Source of the DNA: a virus
IMG/VR virus record: IMGVR_UViG_3300008267_000016
Span: 1 to 64,000 of that record
DNA length: 64,000 bases
Reading direction: 5' to 3' (one strand)
Under the pieces are notes generated by a model, which had not been told where the DNA came from, did not search any database, and saw only the letters and a list, made by a program, of their open reading frames with translations. Positions 1 through 7,819 of this stretch are shown here, in pieces. Numbering within the stretch: position 1 is the first letter of the stretch; each line of letters begins with the position of its first letter. The translations under genes and the position numbers were made by a program.

Positions 1-956
1 CAAGCGGGTTGATTTGAGATGTCACCACCAACGGCGTTTGTCCACGTCACAAGATCATCGTTTGTCGAACCCACAAATAAAGGTTCTTTCATCATTCGTG
101 TGATCTTTGTCAGCTCTTTATCTAGGGTGTAGGCACCTAGAGCGTACATAAGATACGGACGATGATCAGCTTCTTTGGCCATAAACTTCCAGTGATAGAA
201 GACAAGCCATTCGTCATCCACTAAGACAGGTGCTGTCGAGTTAAATGTCGGATGCTCGCTTGTCACTTGTTTCAAGCAGATCGAGTCGATTACTTTGTCT
301 GCTTTGTTTGGCGTTTTGACGACAAGCGGCTGCGTGGAATAAAGAAGGTGCAAGTAGTTATCGTGAGAGAAGAAACACCAATTCTTCTCTGATTTACCAT
401 CTTCAAAGTTGTCTCCGATAGGAGGATAAAAGCGATCTACAAGCTGCCCAAATTCGTTAATAGCACCTGTACAAATTTTTGGTGTCTTAATCATTTTGTG
501 ATTTGTTGTGTCCCACTTTGTCGCATAGGTGCTTGTGACAAACTGACACATAAGATTATCGTCAGGTGAAACAAAGATTCGAGGATCTTCGTAACTCAAT
601 CGATGCTTCTTGTCGATAAGTTTTCTTGGTGCGACGATGGTATCGTCGGAAAGCAACTGCCCAATCCAAATATCTGTGGGCGTATTGTTGTAATAAAAGT
701 ATTTCATATCGTGCCTGAACACAAAATGCTCAGGCTGGGATCGCCACGCGATTAAAGTCGCTCCGCGATGCCTAGTAACACAAGGACTGAAGTTGGCAAA
801 GCTGTTTTCAGGTAGACCTGAAGAGATCTTTGTAAAAGTTCCTCCGATGTCATAAGCCTGATCGAATACCGAAGGCAACCCGGATTTAGTGGGAGCAAAC
901 GCCCTGCGAATCACATTGTTGTGATACGTGCGATAGCGGTGAAATTGCGTGCTCAT
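1..956 (-). CDS. GH130-like five-bladed propeller protein, C-terminus cut by window edge
   Basis: An open frame of 318 codons reads leftward from an ATG at 954-956 to the window edge with no stop. The start overlaps the TGA of the next gene upstream (ATGA), which fixes it. Visible motifs are YEDPRIFV, KNWCFF and STAPVLVDDEWLVFYHWKF. This pattern is typical of the GH130 family of glycoside phosphorylases and the related five-bladed beta-propellers often found beside glycosyltransferases. I infer a role in making or trimming a glycan together with the adjacent GT4 enzyme. Family membership is judged from motifs only, and a non-catalytic propeller is possible. Confidence 0.6.
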   Translation of the reverse strand, partial: MSTQFHRYRTYHNNVIRRAFAPTKSGLPSVFDQAYDIGGTFTKISSGLPENSFANFSPCVTRHRGATLIAWRSQPEHFVFRHDMKYFYYNNTPTDIWIGQLLSDDTIVAPRKLIDKKHRLSYEDPRIFVSPDDNLMCQFVTSTYATKWDTTNHKMIKTPKICTGAINEFGQLVDRFYPPIGDNFEDGKSEKNWCFFSHDNYLHLLYSTQPLVVKTPNKADKVIDSICLKQVTSEHPTFNSTAPVLVDDEWLVFYHWKFMAKEADHRPYLMYALGAYTLDKELTKITRMMKEPLFVGSTNDDLVTWTNAVGGDISNQPA

Positions 957-2125
957 TTGTTGAGCTCCTCCATGGCTTTGTTGAATCCTTCAGCGATGCG
1001 ATCCCACCTGTACGACGGGTTCTGAGTGACTTTGTAGCAGTCTTCGGCTACTTGGTTGTAAAAAGTTTTGTCTGAGTACAGTTTTGTTAGTTTTGCGGCT
1101 GCGTCTTTAACGTCTACGATGCCTCGCTCAACACTCAGATCCTTGTCGTAAATCCAAGCAGCTACGTCCGCGAGCAGGGCGCTTCCTTTCCAGATGTCGC
1201 TAAAGGACGTGTGGTTGGGGAGAACCTGCGGTTTTTTACAAGAGGCGTGTTCGAAGGGAACCAGACCCCAGCCTTCTCCGTTTGCGGTGTTAATACCTAC
1301 GTCACAAGCGTTGTAGATTGTGTTTAAGAGCTCATCAGGCGGTGCGTTTGTGTAATCAATATTGCTTGTTGTCATAATCATACGGCTATCTGGTTTTATG
1401 TTTTTTCGTTTCATTTCCGCGTCGAAGATAGCTCTTACGTCCCAACCAAGATCTTTCTCGCTCATGTGCAGATAAAGAAGAGTGTCTGGTTTATCAACAG
1501 CAAACTCAACAAAAGTTTTGATCGTCAGATCGATTTGTTTACGGGGTTGATTCCTGTTTGCATTAAGGACTATGAACTTATCTTCAGGAAGACGAAGCAT
1601 TCGACGCGCTTCGTTTTGATCTACCGGGAAGAACTTTCCTTGATCTAAACCGTGAGGAATGACACCTAACATTTTTGGCTGCACGCCCTGAGCCATCAAG
1701 CGCTGAGCCTGCTCAATTGAAAAAGTGATAGCAAAATCCCAGTCTTTGATATAGCTGAGCATAGAGCTAATATAATAAGCTGAGTCAACTGGGAAGTAAG
1801 CTATGAACTTGAACTTCAGCGAATCCTTCAAAAGGTGAATTCGCTCCCACACCTGGTTAACGATCCAGATGTCGTTTAAACAAATAACAAAGTCTGGTTT
1901 TTCCGCCTCGACCACTTGAGGTAGGCGACCGATTCCAAAACGGTCAGACGGATTATGCGTACCCGCTGGATAAACCTTGAAAGGAAGCCCGTGGGGATCC
2001 CCACTGTAATTAATACCATAAGCCACTATTTCATTCGTGAGGCTCAGGTGCTCTAGAATACTGTGTGTAACTCTAGCAAAACCAGTGTTAGAGAGAATGT
2101 CGCCGTACCAAAGAATTTTTGCCAT
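953..2125 (-). CDS. Glycosyltransferase, GT4 type (GT-B fold)
   Basis: 390 residues, full length for a GT4 enzyme, which transfers a sugar from a nucleotide-sugar donor to a glycan or other acceptor. The N-terminal half begins KILWYGDILSNTGFARV. The middle has the typical hinge IPHGLD followed by LNANRNQPRKQIDL. The C-terminal half has GEGWGLVPFEHASC, the glutamate-containing nucleotide-sugar binding motif of GT-B enzymes. It is the first gene of a leftward pair and its TGA overlaps the ATG of the GH130-like gene. It lies back to back with the terminase gene, so the two transcripts diverge from 48 bases. Donor and acceptor cannot be read from the sequence. Confidence 0.85.
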   Translation of the reverse strand: MAKILWYGDILSNTGFARVTHSILEHLSLTNEIVAYGINYSGDPHGLPFKVYPAGTHNPSDRFGIGRLPQVVEAEKPDFVICLNDIWIVNQVWERIHLLKDSLKFKFIAYFPVDSAYYISSMLSYIKDWDFAITFSIEQAQRLMAQGVQPKMLGVIPHGLDQGKFFPVDQNEARRMLRLPEDKFIVLNANRNQPRKQIDLTIKTFVEFAVDKPDTLLYLHMSEKDLGWDVRAIFDAEMKRKNIKPDSRMIMTTSNIDYTNAPPDELLNTIYNACDVGINTANGEGWGLVPFEHASCKKPQVLPNHTSFSDIWKGSALLADVAAWIYDKDLSVERGIVDVKDAAAKLTKLYSDKTFYNQVAEDCYKVTQNPSYRWDRIAEGFNKAMEELNK

Positions 2126-2155
2126 TTGGCAGTAGAATCTTGCTAACAGTATACA
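2126..2155 (+). promoter_or_regulatory. Candidate promoter for the terminase gene
   Basis: TTGGCA at 2126-2131 and TATACA at 2150-2155 are separated by 18 bases in the 48-base gap between divergent genes. GTATAC is itself a palindrome, so a leftward -10 (TATACT) also exists at 2148-2153. Placement and spacing fit a sigma70-type promoter, but this is pattern matching only. Confidence 0.4.
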
Positions 2156-2173
2156 GACACTTTTTTAAAACAA

Positions 2174-3697
2174 ATGCCAAGCAGAGAGACATTTGCATAT
2201 CGCCGTGCACTTAAGTTGCGAGCTGCGAAAGCAGTTGACTCTGAGAGCTCTACCATAGATAATATCTTTATGAGAGCTGCTGATGACTTTCATACATTCT
2301 GTACGATTATGGATAAAGCCCCAGCAGCCCATATGCTGGAGTGGCATAAGCATCTAATAACGGGAGACAGTAATCGTTATTTAATCGATATCGCAGGACC
2401 AAATCTTGATATTCTTGCTCCGCGAGGCAGCGCTAAAAGCACTGTACTCAATATGTTTACAGCGTGGATTATAGGTAGGCACACAACAGCAGGTTTACCT
2501 CTTCAAATTATTTACTGTTCTTACAACATCGCCACGGCTATCCCAAAAAGTCGAATCATTAAACAGATTATCGACTCGTCTACTTACAAAAAGATTTTTC
2601 CAAAGGTGCAGCTTCGGTCGGGTATGCAATCAGATATCGGCTGGAGTATTGATTTTGATTATGCCGGTATCAGCCGTGTGGGTGATGAAGAGTTTACTCT
2701 GAGAGCAGCAGGACTACGAGGCTCTATTACCTCTAAACGTGCTCACCTTGTTATTGTAGATGACCCTATTAAATCTAGTACTGATATTAAGAACCCTACT
2801 ATTCGAGAGGAGATGAATAACAACTGGAGCTCCGTTATCGCTCCGATTATTTTTGAAGGCGGTCGAGCTATCTGTCTGGGTACTCGTTTCCACCCGTTAG
2901 ACATCCACAAAACGATGTTTGTCCCCGATAAGGGCTGGAAGCAGGTACAACAGGAAGCTCTTACTTATGACGACGACGGGGAGCCTGTTAGCTATTGGCC
3001 TGAACAGTGGAGTGTTGACTATTTATTAGGTCAGAAAGAACTAGATCCTGTTGCTTTTGCGTTCCAGTATCAGCAACAACCCGTGATGACATCAGATCTG
3101 GTCCTTTCACCGGACCTTCTGGTTAAAGGAGATGTTGTCACTGAGTTCGATAGTTTGGCGGTGGGCATTGACCTATCAGCCAGTAAAAATGAAACGTCAG
3201 ATTATACGGCTTTTGTTCTAGGAGGTAGGTTAAAAGATAAGTACTATATTATTGACGCACACCAGGTGCGCTCTATTGGGAACCTTGAAAAGATAGATCT
3301 TCTATGCAAAATGTTGGTTGAGTGGGGGATTCTGCAAGAAGACAACGATGGTAAGTATTTCCCTACTTACTCGACTTGTACTTTGGTTGTTGAATCAGTT
3401 GCTTATCAAGCTTCGCTAGCGGCCGACTTGAGGCGCGTCATGTTAAACGAATGGGGTTTGGGTAACCTCCATATTCACGAAGTAAAAGGATTTAGAGGAG
3501 ATAAGATCGCTCGTTTCCGAGGTACGCTCGGCCTATTGGAAAATAAAAAAGTCATGTTCAACCGTTTCCGTAAATTTGATGCTTTATTTGATCAGTTAAT
3601 AAATATCGGAGCGACCTCTCACGATGACTTACTCGATGCTTACACACACCTAGTGTGCTATCTGCAGCGACGCGGTAACTTTGAGATGGAGTTCTGA
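2174..3697 (+). CDS. terL: Terminase large subunit (ATPase and nuclease)
   Basis: 507 residues, the usual length. The protein is the DNA-packaging motor that docks on the portal, hydrolyses ATP and cuts concatemeric DNA. The ATPase domain has Walker A APRGSAKST (about residues 82-90), Walker B HLVIVDDP (about 191-198) and the coupling motif CLGTRFH (about 234-240). The RNase H-like nuclease domain starts at VGIDLSASKNETSDY (catalytic Asp about 333), continues with VVESVAYQ and ends with HDDLLDAYTH near residue 485, giving the expected acidic triad. It is the first rightward gene of the late arm. No small terminase subunit was recognised nearby. Confidence 0.95.
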   Translation: MPSRETFAYRRALKLRAAKAVDSESSTIDNIFMRAADDFHTFCTIMDKAPAAHMLEWHKHLITGDSNRYLIDIAGPNLDILAPRGSAKSTVLNMFTAWIIGRHTTAGLPLQIIYCSYNIATAIPKSRIIKQIIDSSTYKKIFPKVQLRSGMQSDIGWSIDFDYAGISRVGDEEFTLRAAGLRGSITSKRAHLVIVDDPIKSSTDIKNPTIREEMNNNWSSVIAPIIFEGGRAICLGTRFHPLDIHKTMFVPDKGWKQVQQEALTYDDDGEPVSYWPEQWSVDYLLGQKELDPVAFAFQYQQQPVMTSDLVLSPDLLVKGDVVTEFDSLAVGIDLSASKNETSDYTAFVLGGRLKDKYYIIDAHQVRSIGNLEKIDLLCKMLVEWGILQEDNDGKYFPTYSTCTLVVESVAYQASLAADLRRVMLNEWGLGNLHIHEVKGFRGDKIARFRGTLGLLENKKVMFNRFRKFDALFDQLINIGATSHDDLLDAYTHLVCYLQRRGNFEMEF

Positions 3698-4578
3698 TGC
3701 AAGATTGTACGTTTTTAATTATCGTTACCGCTCACGACCCTCTCTCGCGGTTCGACGCACTACTAAAAACCCTTCGTGGTTATGAAGAGCTGCCTGGTCA
3801 GAAGGATGTTTTTATTTATATCGATGCAGACCACGAAAGCGATAAAGCAGTACTGGAGAATTTACTAGCACCTAATGTAAGTTTTAATAATTTAGCTGTT
3901 GTCGTAGCTTCTAATAAGTGGGAGGGTTTTGCTCTCACCTGGGCTCACAAAGGCTTGCTCCGAGAAGCCGTCATAAATAAATACTATGATTTCTATGTTT
4001 ATACAGAGAATGATATGGTTTTTAATAGCGAGAACTTTATCTATTGGTATTTATACAAAGACAGACTTAAGAAGCTTAACCTTGAGCCAGGTTTTTGCAG
4101 GTATGAGTCTTATCAATCAAAAATGGTTCCTTTCGATAATCATCGAGTCTGGAAGTTAAATGGATTAACTGAAAATGTTTGGGGAGACAGGCCATATAAA
4201 GTTGAATCTTATTTAGCTCCTCGTGACGATTGGTTTATTGGTTTTATATCACTAGGGAATCCCTATATGGGGATGATGATACTTGATCAAGAGATGGCAG
4301 AACGTTATATAACCTCGACCAGCTTCGATCCTGTAAGAAGTTTTGAGCTGACGCAGTTTCGTTGCTGGCCTCTGGCTGATCGTAGTTCTATGGGACTCGC
4401 TTTTGAAAATCCCCCAGCACGGGGAGAGCACCGCCGTGTGGTTCCTATCGTTAAAGTAAAAGATAAAGTACACATAGCCCCTTGCGGCTTAGTTGAACAT
4501 TGTGATACTAAGTACAGTAAGTGTTTAGAGAAAGAAGGTTATGTTTTAGATTTGTCAGAGATGCTTGATGCTTGTTAA
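3697..4578 (+). CDS. Glycosyltransferase-like protein (GT-A type)
   Basis: 293 residues. The start codon shares one base with the terminase stop (TGATG), so translation is probably coupled. The N-terminus FLIIVTAHDPLSRFDALLKTL looks like the first strand and helix of a GT-A nucleotide-sugar domain. FYVYTENDMVF near residue 110 carries an acidic metal-binding element in place of a classical DXD. A C-terminal Cys-rich tail (CGLVEHCDTKYSKC) is unexplained. It sits with other glycan genes and may decorate the virion or host surface. The family assignment is weaker than for the GT4 gene, and the substrate is unknown. Confidence 0.6.
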   Translation: MQDCTFLIIVTAHDPLSRFDALLKTLRGYEELPGQKDVFIYIDADHESDKAVLENLLAPNVSFNNLAVVVASNKWEGFALTWAHKGLLREAVINKYYDFYVYTENDMVFNSENFIYWYLYKDRLKKLNLEPGFCRYESYQSKMVPFDNHRVWKLNGLTENVWGDRPYKVESYLAPRDDWFIGFISLGNPYMGMMILDQEMAERYITSTSFDPVRSFELTQFRCWPLADRSSMGLAFENPPARGEHRRVVPIVKVKDKVHIAPCGLVEHCDTKYSKCLEKEGYVLDLSEMLDAC

Positions 4579-4673
4579 TTTTATTCAATTGACGAGTCTT
4601 AAAGCTGTCTAGTAGTTGCGGTTATACTGGTGTGATAGAGACTGGTTTCGGCTAAGCGTTCCGGCTTTTTATT

Positions 4674-5927
4674 ATGACTGCAACTCCTAGCGCGTCCAAT
4701 AAGCAACGTTTTGACGTTCTGCGCAAAGCCGGTACGCTTTTCGGTCTTGACCTTAGTGGGTTGTTTGAAGAAGGGGAAGGTGAGGGAACCGGTTTTGGTG
4801 GTTTAGTGCCTTCTTTTGAAGTTACTAGTTTTGTAAAAGGGCGTAGTCCTGGGACTTTAACGTACGAAACACCAAAAACTCCTGCGCAGGAGACAACTTT
4901 TAGTTTAACTGCTCCCACGGAAGCGCTGCCTGCTCCTACTTCCACACAGCCTGCTTCCCTTGGCGGGAGTCAAAATATAACAATCAACATGCCTCGTTTT
5001 GAACCTGAACAGGAGGCAAAGAAGACCTATAACGTTGATGTAACTAAAGGTCAGAGTTCTACATTATTCGGCCATCAAGATTATTTCCGAAATCTTGAAG
5101 CTGGGGTACCAAAAGAGTACCTGAAGGATTGGGTTAGTCAAAATACTGGATTACTAGGAGAAGGTAATAAACCAGGCAAAGGGGGTCTCTATGACGAAAT
5201 GATGGCCGGTGATGTTAAGTTCCCTGGCTTCCTTCCGTCATCCTCCGCTGGCACTGCAGGTGAGGGCGGAACTGCTGAGTCCACGCAAACTACCGCTACA
5301 GACACTACTTCTGCGTCTAGCACCACTGAGCCTACTGTTCGTTTAGCGGGTCAGAAAGTTAAAGCACTTGGTGGTGCTGGTCCTGTGCTCAGTAAGAAAG
5401 AAGCTGAGAGCATAGCCAAGTCTCAGGGACGTACTGTTGCCCAAGTGATGGCAAGTGCACAGAATAAAAATATCGCTATGGGGGCTGGTTTAGTTAACGC
5501 TCTTACTAGTGGAAAGATTTCCGCTACTCCATATAGCGCAGCTGCAAAAGCACTGGCTCCGATGCAAGGCTTAAGACTCAATCAAGGGTCAGCTTACGCC
5601 GGTTTTAGTACTACTGCCACGCCGGCAGTTGCTCCAAATAAATTTGGAGGATCTGGTCAGCCCGCGACTACCACTACTACCCCGATTGTTGTTCCCCGAA
5701 GTGTGTTAGCTGGAACCGCCCAAGGCGGCGGTCAAGCAAGTAGCCAAGGTGGCGGCGGAGGCCAAGGCGGCGGTGGTCAAGGCGGAGGCGGCGGCCAGGG
5801 CGGTGGAAATAAAGGGGGCGGTGGAAGCCAGGCCGGCGGTCAAGGAGGCGGTCAAGGCGGTGGAAATAAAGGTGGCGGAGGCGGCCAAGGTGGCGGAAAT
5901 AAAGGCGGAGGAGGTAAGAATAAGTAA
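4674..5927 (+). CDS. Unrecognised virion-type protein with glycine-rich tail
   Basis: 417 residues, family not recognised. The N-terminal 100 residues are mixed and acidic (FEEGEGEGTGFGG). A middle region of Ser, Thr and Ala is followed by a helical segment around residue 240 (LSKKEAESIAKSQGRTVAQV). The last 70 residues are almost only Gly, Gln, Asn and Lys. The position between terminase and portal suggests a virion or assembly protein, which is inference. A TATACT hexamer at 4623-4628 lies about 45 bases before the start and could be a -10 element. Confidence 0.7.
   Translation: MTATPSASNKQRFDVLRKAGTLFGLDLSGLFEEGEGEGTGFGGLVPSFEVTSFVKGRSPGTLTYETPKTPAQETTFSLTAPTEALPAPTSTQPASLGGSQNITINMPRFEPEQEAKKTYNVDVTKGQSSTLFGHQDYFRNLEAGVPKEYLKDWVSQNTGLLGEGNKPGKGGLYDEMMAGDVKFPGFLPSSSAGTAGEGGTAESTQTTATDTTSASSTTEPTVRLAGQKVKALGGAGPVLSKKEAESIAKSQGRTVAQVMASAQNKNIAMGAGLVNALTSGKISATPYSAAAKALAPMQGLRLNQGSAYAGFSTTATPAVAPNKFGGSGQPATTTTTPIVVPRSVLAGTAQGGGQASSQGGGGGQGGGGQGGGGGQGGGNKGGGGSQAGGQGGGQGGGNKGGGGGQGGGNKGGGGKNK
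5722..5922 (+). repeat. Glycine-rich coding repeat
   Basis: The 3' end of the preceding gene is a degenerate direct repeat made of units like CAAGGCGGCGG and GGTGGAAATAAAGG, coding for GGGGQ and GGGNK modules. The block is much more GC-rich than the flanking DNA and is a likely site of slippage. The open frame on the other strand across it is a by-product of the repeat. Confidence 0.75.
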
Positions 5928-5950
5928 TCGATTTTTACCGATAAGCCACC

Positions 5951-6190
5951 ATGGACCTTTCTCCTGATCCTGTTAATCACCCCCGTCACTACACTCACGG
6001 GGCAATCGAAACCATCGATTACATGGAGTCGTGCCTGACGGAAGAAGAGATACGTGGTGGCTACAAGTTAAACGTACTGAAGTATGTGTCGCGTGAGCGC
6101 CATAAAAATGGCCTAGAAGACCTGAAAAAAGCTCAGTGGTATTTAGATCGATTGATCACTTATTTAGAGAAAAACCAAGAGCCGCGTTAA
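5951..6190 (+). CDS. DUF3310 (SaV-like) small phage protein
   Basis: 79 residues. The opening DPVNHPRHYTHGAIETIDYM and the later YKLNVLKYVSRERHKNGLED and LKKAQWYLDRLI match the DUF3310 family, common in phages and often near nucleotide-metabolism genes, function unknown. Full length for the family. It lies 23 bases after the glycine-rich gene in the same direction. Family recognition is confident; no function is assigned. Confidence 0.85.
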   Translation: MDLSPDPVNHPRHYTHGAIETIDYMESCLTEEEIRGGYKLNVLKYVSRERHKNGLEDLKKAQWYLDRLITYLEKNQEPR

Positions 6191-6214
6191 ACTAGAGCAA
6201 AACAACCTTTTCGA

Positions 6215-6499
6215 ATGGATATCCGCGCTTTCGGATCTGTATACGGACAGTCTGCCGCCTTGCCTTACGCAAGTGGTTTTGGGTGGGCTCCGTCAATTGG
6301 TCGCAAGAATTTCGCAACTTGCCGCGCTATTTTTATTGAGAGCAAGGCAAATAGCAGCAAAGATTATTTAACTGTTGAACTTTCTGATGCTCCTGGGCAG
6401 CATTCTACTGCAATTAACTTAGAAGGTAATACTTTAATACCTATTGCTTGTACTGCTATTATTAGCGGTAGTGTTCAGGGCGTTTTCGTTCTCTACTAA
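6215..6499 (+). CDS. Unrecognised small protein, possibly structural
   Basis: 94 residues, mixed alpha/beta composition with a beta-rich second half (LTVELSDAPGQHSTAINLEG, then IPIACTAIISGSVQGVFVLY). It has no signal peptide or membrane segment. Its stop shares one base with the next ATG (TAATG). The neighbours are virion or glycan genes, so a virion role is plausible. I do not recognise the family. Confidence 0.65.
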   Translation: MDIRAFGSVYGQSAALPYASGFGWAPSIGRKNFATCRAIFIESKANSSKDYLTVELSDAPGQHSTAINLEGNTLIPIACTAIISGSVQGVFVLY

Positions 6500-6792
6500 T
6501 GGATCCTTACGCACGAGCTGGGTTTGGTTTTGCTAAGGCATACCAAATGAACATGCAAGCTGCTGATGCGCAACGGCAGGCAAATGCACCTTCTTCAAAT
6601 GCGTTTGCTCAGATCTTGAACGACGAAGAGACTGACTATACTTACTCACCCACGCCGCAAGCACCTGCTCCTCCGGATGATCAGTACACCGGTATGGAGC
6701 CTGATGGCGGAAGCGTTTTGGAGCAGACTAACGGCAACTCCTTAATGCGTGCTAAGCACAAGGTCGCAAAGTACCTACAGGAGCGAGATTGA
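6499..6792 (+). CDS. Unrecognised small protein
   Basis: 97 residues, coupled to the upstream gene by a one-base overlap. The N-terminus has an amphipathic helix (ARAGFGFAKAYQMNMQAADA), the centre is a Pro- and Asp-rich linker, and the C-terminus is a basic helix (LMRAKHKVAKYLQERD). Such helix-linker-helix proteins are common among phage assembly genes, but no family is recognised. Confidence 0.6.
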   Translation: MDPYARAGFGFAKAYQMNMQAADAQRQANAPSSNAFAQILNDEETDYTYSPTPQAPAPPDDQYTGMEPDGGSVLEQTNGNSLMRAKHKVAKYLQERD

Positions 6793-6822
6793 GCTACTAT
6801 ATTGCTAGCTCAGTAGATCCTA

Positions 6823-7638
6823 GTGCTCATCGACGCGTTTCCGTACTTCAACGAACGAGAAATTCTTGAGTTACGGATTAAGACACTAGAAGATCACGTT
6901 GACGGTTTCTTAATTACCGATGCAAATAGAACGCATCGCGGTGAGGAAAAACCTTTTACGTGCTTAGACACTATTCGTGAACTTGGTCTTAACGAAGACA
7001 AGATTCAAGTTCTCCATGTTGAGCTTCCGTCCTACGAAGAAGCTCCAGATCCTTGGATTCGGGAACGAGGTCAGCGGGACGCTTTAGGTGTTGGGCTTCA
7101 TATGATGCCTGACGATACTGTTTTTATTTGCTCTGACTGCGACGAAATAGCTAACCCCAAACGGTTCCCAGAGTTATTGGAGACTGTAAAAAATAATAAG
7201 GATAAGATTGTACGCCTTAGCATGTCGATGCACTACGGGCGTGCTGATCGACAGCTTGTTTCTCCTGAAGGAGAGCTGTTCGACTGGCGTTGTGGTGTTG
7301 TAAGTACTGTTAAACAGCTAAAAGAATTAGGCACTCTGTCTTCTATGCGTGCCAGTCAAGATAATTTGTACTTTGGCAAGCGTGACGCAGGTTGGCACCT
7401 GAGCTGGATGGGAGATTCGGATAAGCGTCGTACAAAGCTGCGCTCTATAGCTGAGTATTACATCTGGGATAAACCAGAAGTTCAGAAAATGTGCGATGAA
7501 TTTGAACCTAATGAGGGTAGTACAGATATGTTGGGTCGTGAGGATCATTTGATTACTTACTATTCCATCGGAGATTTACCCGAGGAAGCGGTTAAACTGG
7601 AAAGAGTCAAAAAGTACCTTCTTCCAGATGGCGAATAA
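6823..7638 (+). CDS. Glycosyltransferase family 17-like protein
   Basis: 271 residues from a GTG start. The opening LIDAFPYFNEREILELRI and the motif FICSDCDEIANPKRF (metal-binding Asp-Glu near residue 105) are typical of GT17, the family named for beta-1,4-N-acetylglucosaminyltransferases and widespread in large phages. The product is probably a sugar transferase acting on virion or host-surface glycan. It is one of four carbohydrate-active genes in the first 7.6 kb. Acceptor and sugar are unknown. Confidence 0.8.
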   Translation: MLIDAFPYFNEREILELRIKTLEDHVDGFLITDANRTHRGEEKPFTCLDTIRELGLNEDKIQVLHVELPSYEEAPDPWIRERGQRDALGVGLHMMPDDTVFICSDCDEIANPKRFPELLETVKNNKDKIVRLSMSMHYGRADRQLVSPEGELFDWRCGVVSTVKQLKELGTLSSMRASQDNLYFGKRDAGWHLSWMGDSDKRRTKLRSIAEYYIWDKPEVQKMCDEFEPNEGSTDMLGREDHLITYYSIGDLPEEAVKLERVKKYLLPDGE

Positions 7639-7639
7639 T

Positions 7640-7786
7640 ATGCCTGCGGAGCTTCTGAAGAAGTTTGCGGCCGACCGAGAGGCCAAAAAAGCTCCCAGCG
7701 GTCAGGAAATTTCTGGTTCTTCTGCCACACGGCAGCGAGCCGTGGCTAAAGCTCGTAAAGCTAAGGAAAGTACTTTCCGTAACTGA
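7640..7786 (+). CDS. Small basic protein, 48 residues
   Basis: A short ATG-initiated frame follows the GT17 gene. It codes for a charged helical protein (MPAELLKKFAADREAKKA, then ATRQRAVAKARKAKESTF). Its Lys/Arg/Ala composition and codon use match neighbouring phage genes better than the longer alternative frames on either strand. Function unknown; the basic C-terminus could bind nucleic acid or capsid. Confidence 0.6.
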   Translation: MPAELLKKFAADREAKKAPSGQEISGSSATRQRAVAKARKAKESTFRN

Positions 7787-7819
7787 TCCGTTTTTGGATC
7801 TCCTCATTCGTGCGTATAA

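Noticed and set aside
5706-5967. Alternative frames on both strands across the glycine-rich repeat
   Set aside because: Products of repetitive GC-rich sequence; the forward frame of the 417-residue protein explains the region.
6802-6825. Sequence TTGCTAGCTCAG...TCCTAG resembling a well-known synthetic promoter
   Set aside because: No properly spaced -10 and the GTG of the GT17 gene lies inside; taken as coincidence.
7781-7801. GATCC-GTTTTT-GGATC as a terminator
   Set aside because: Stem of only five base pairs, the T-run is in the loop, and no T-tract follows.
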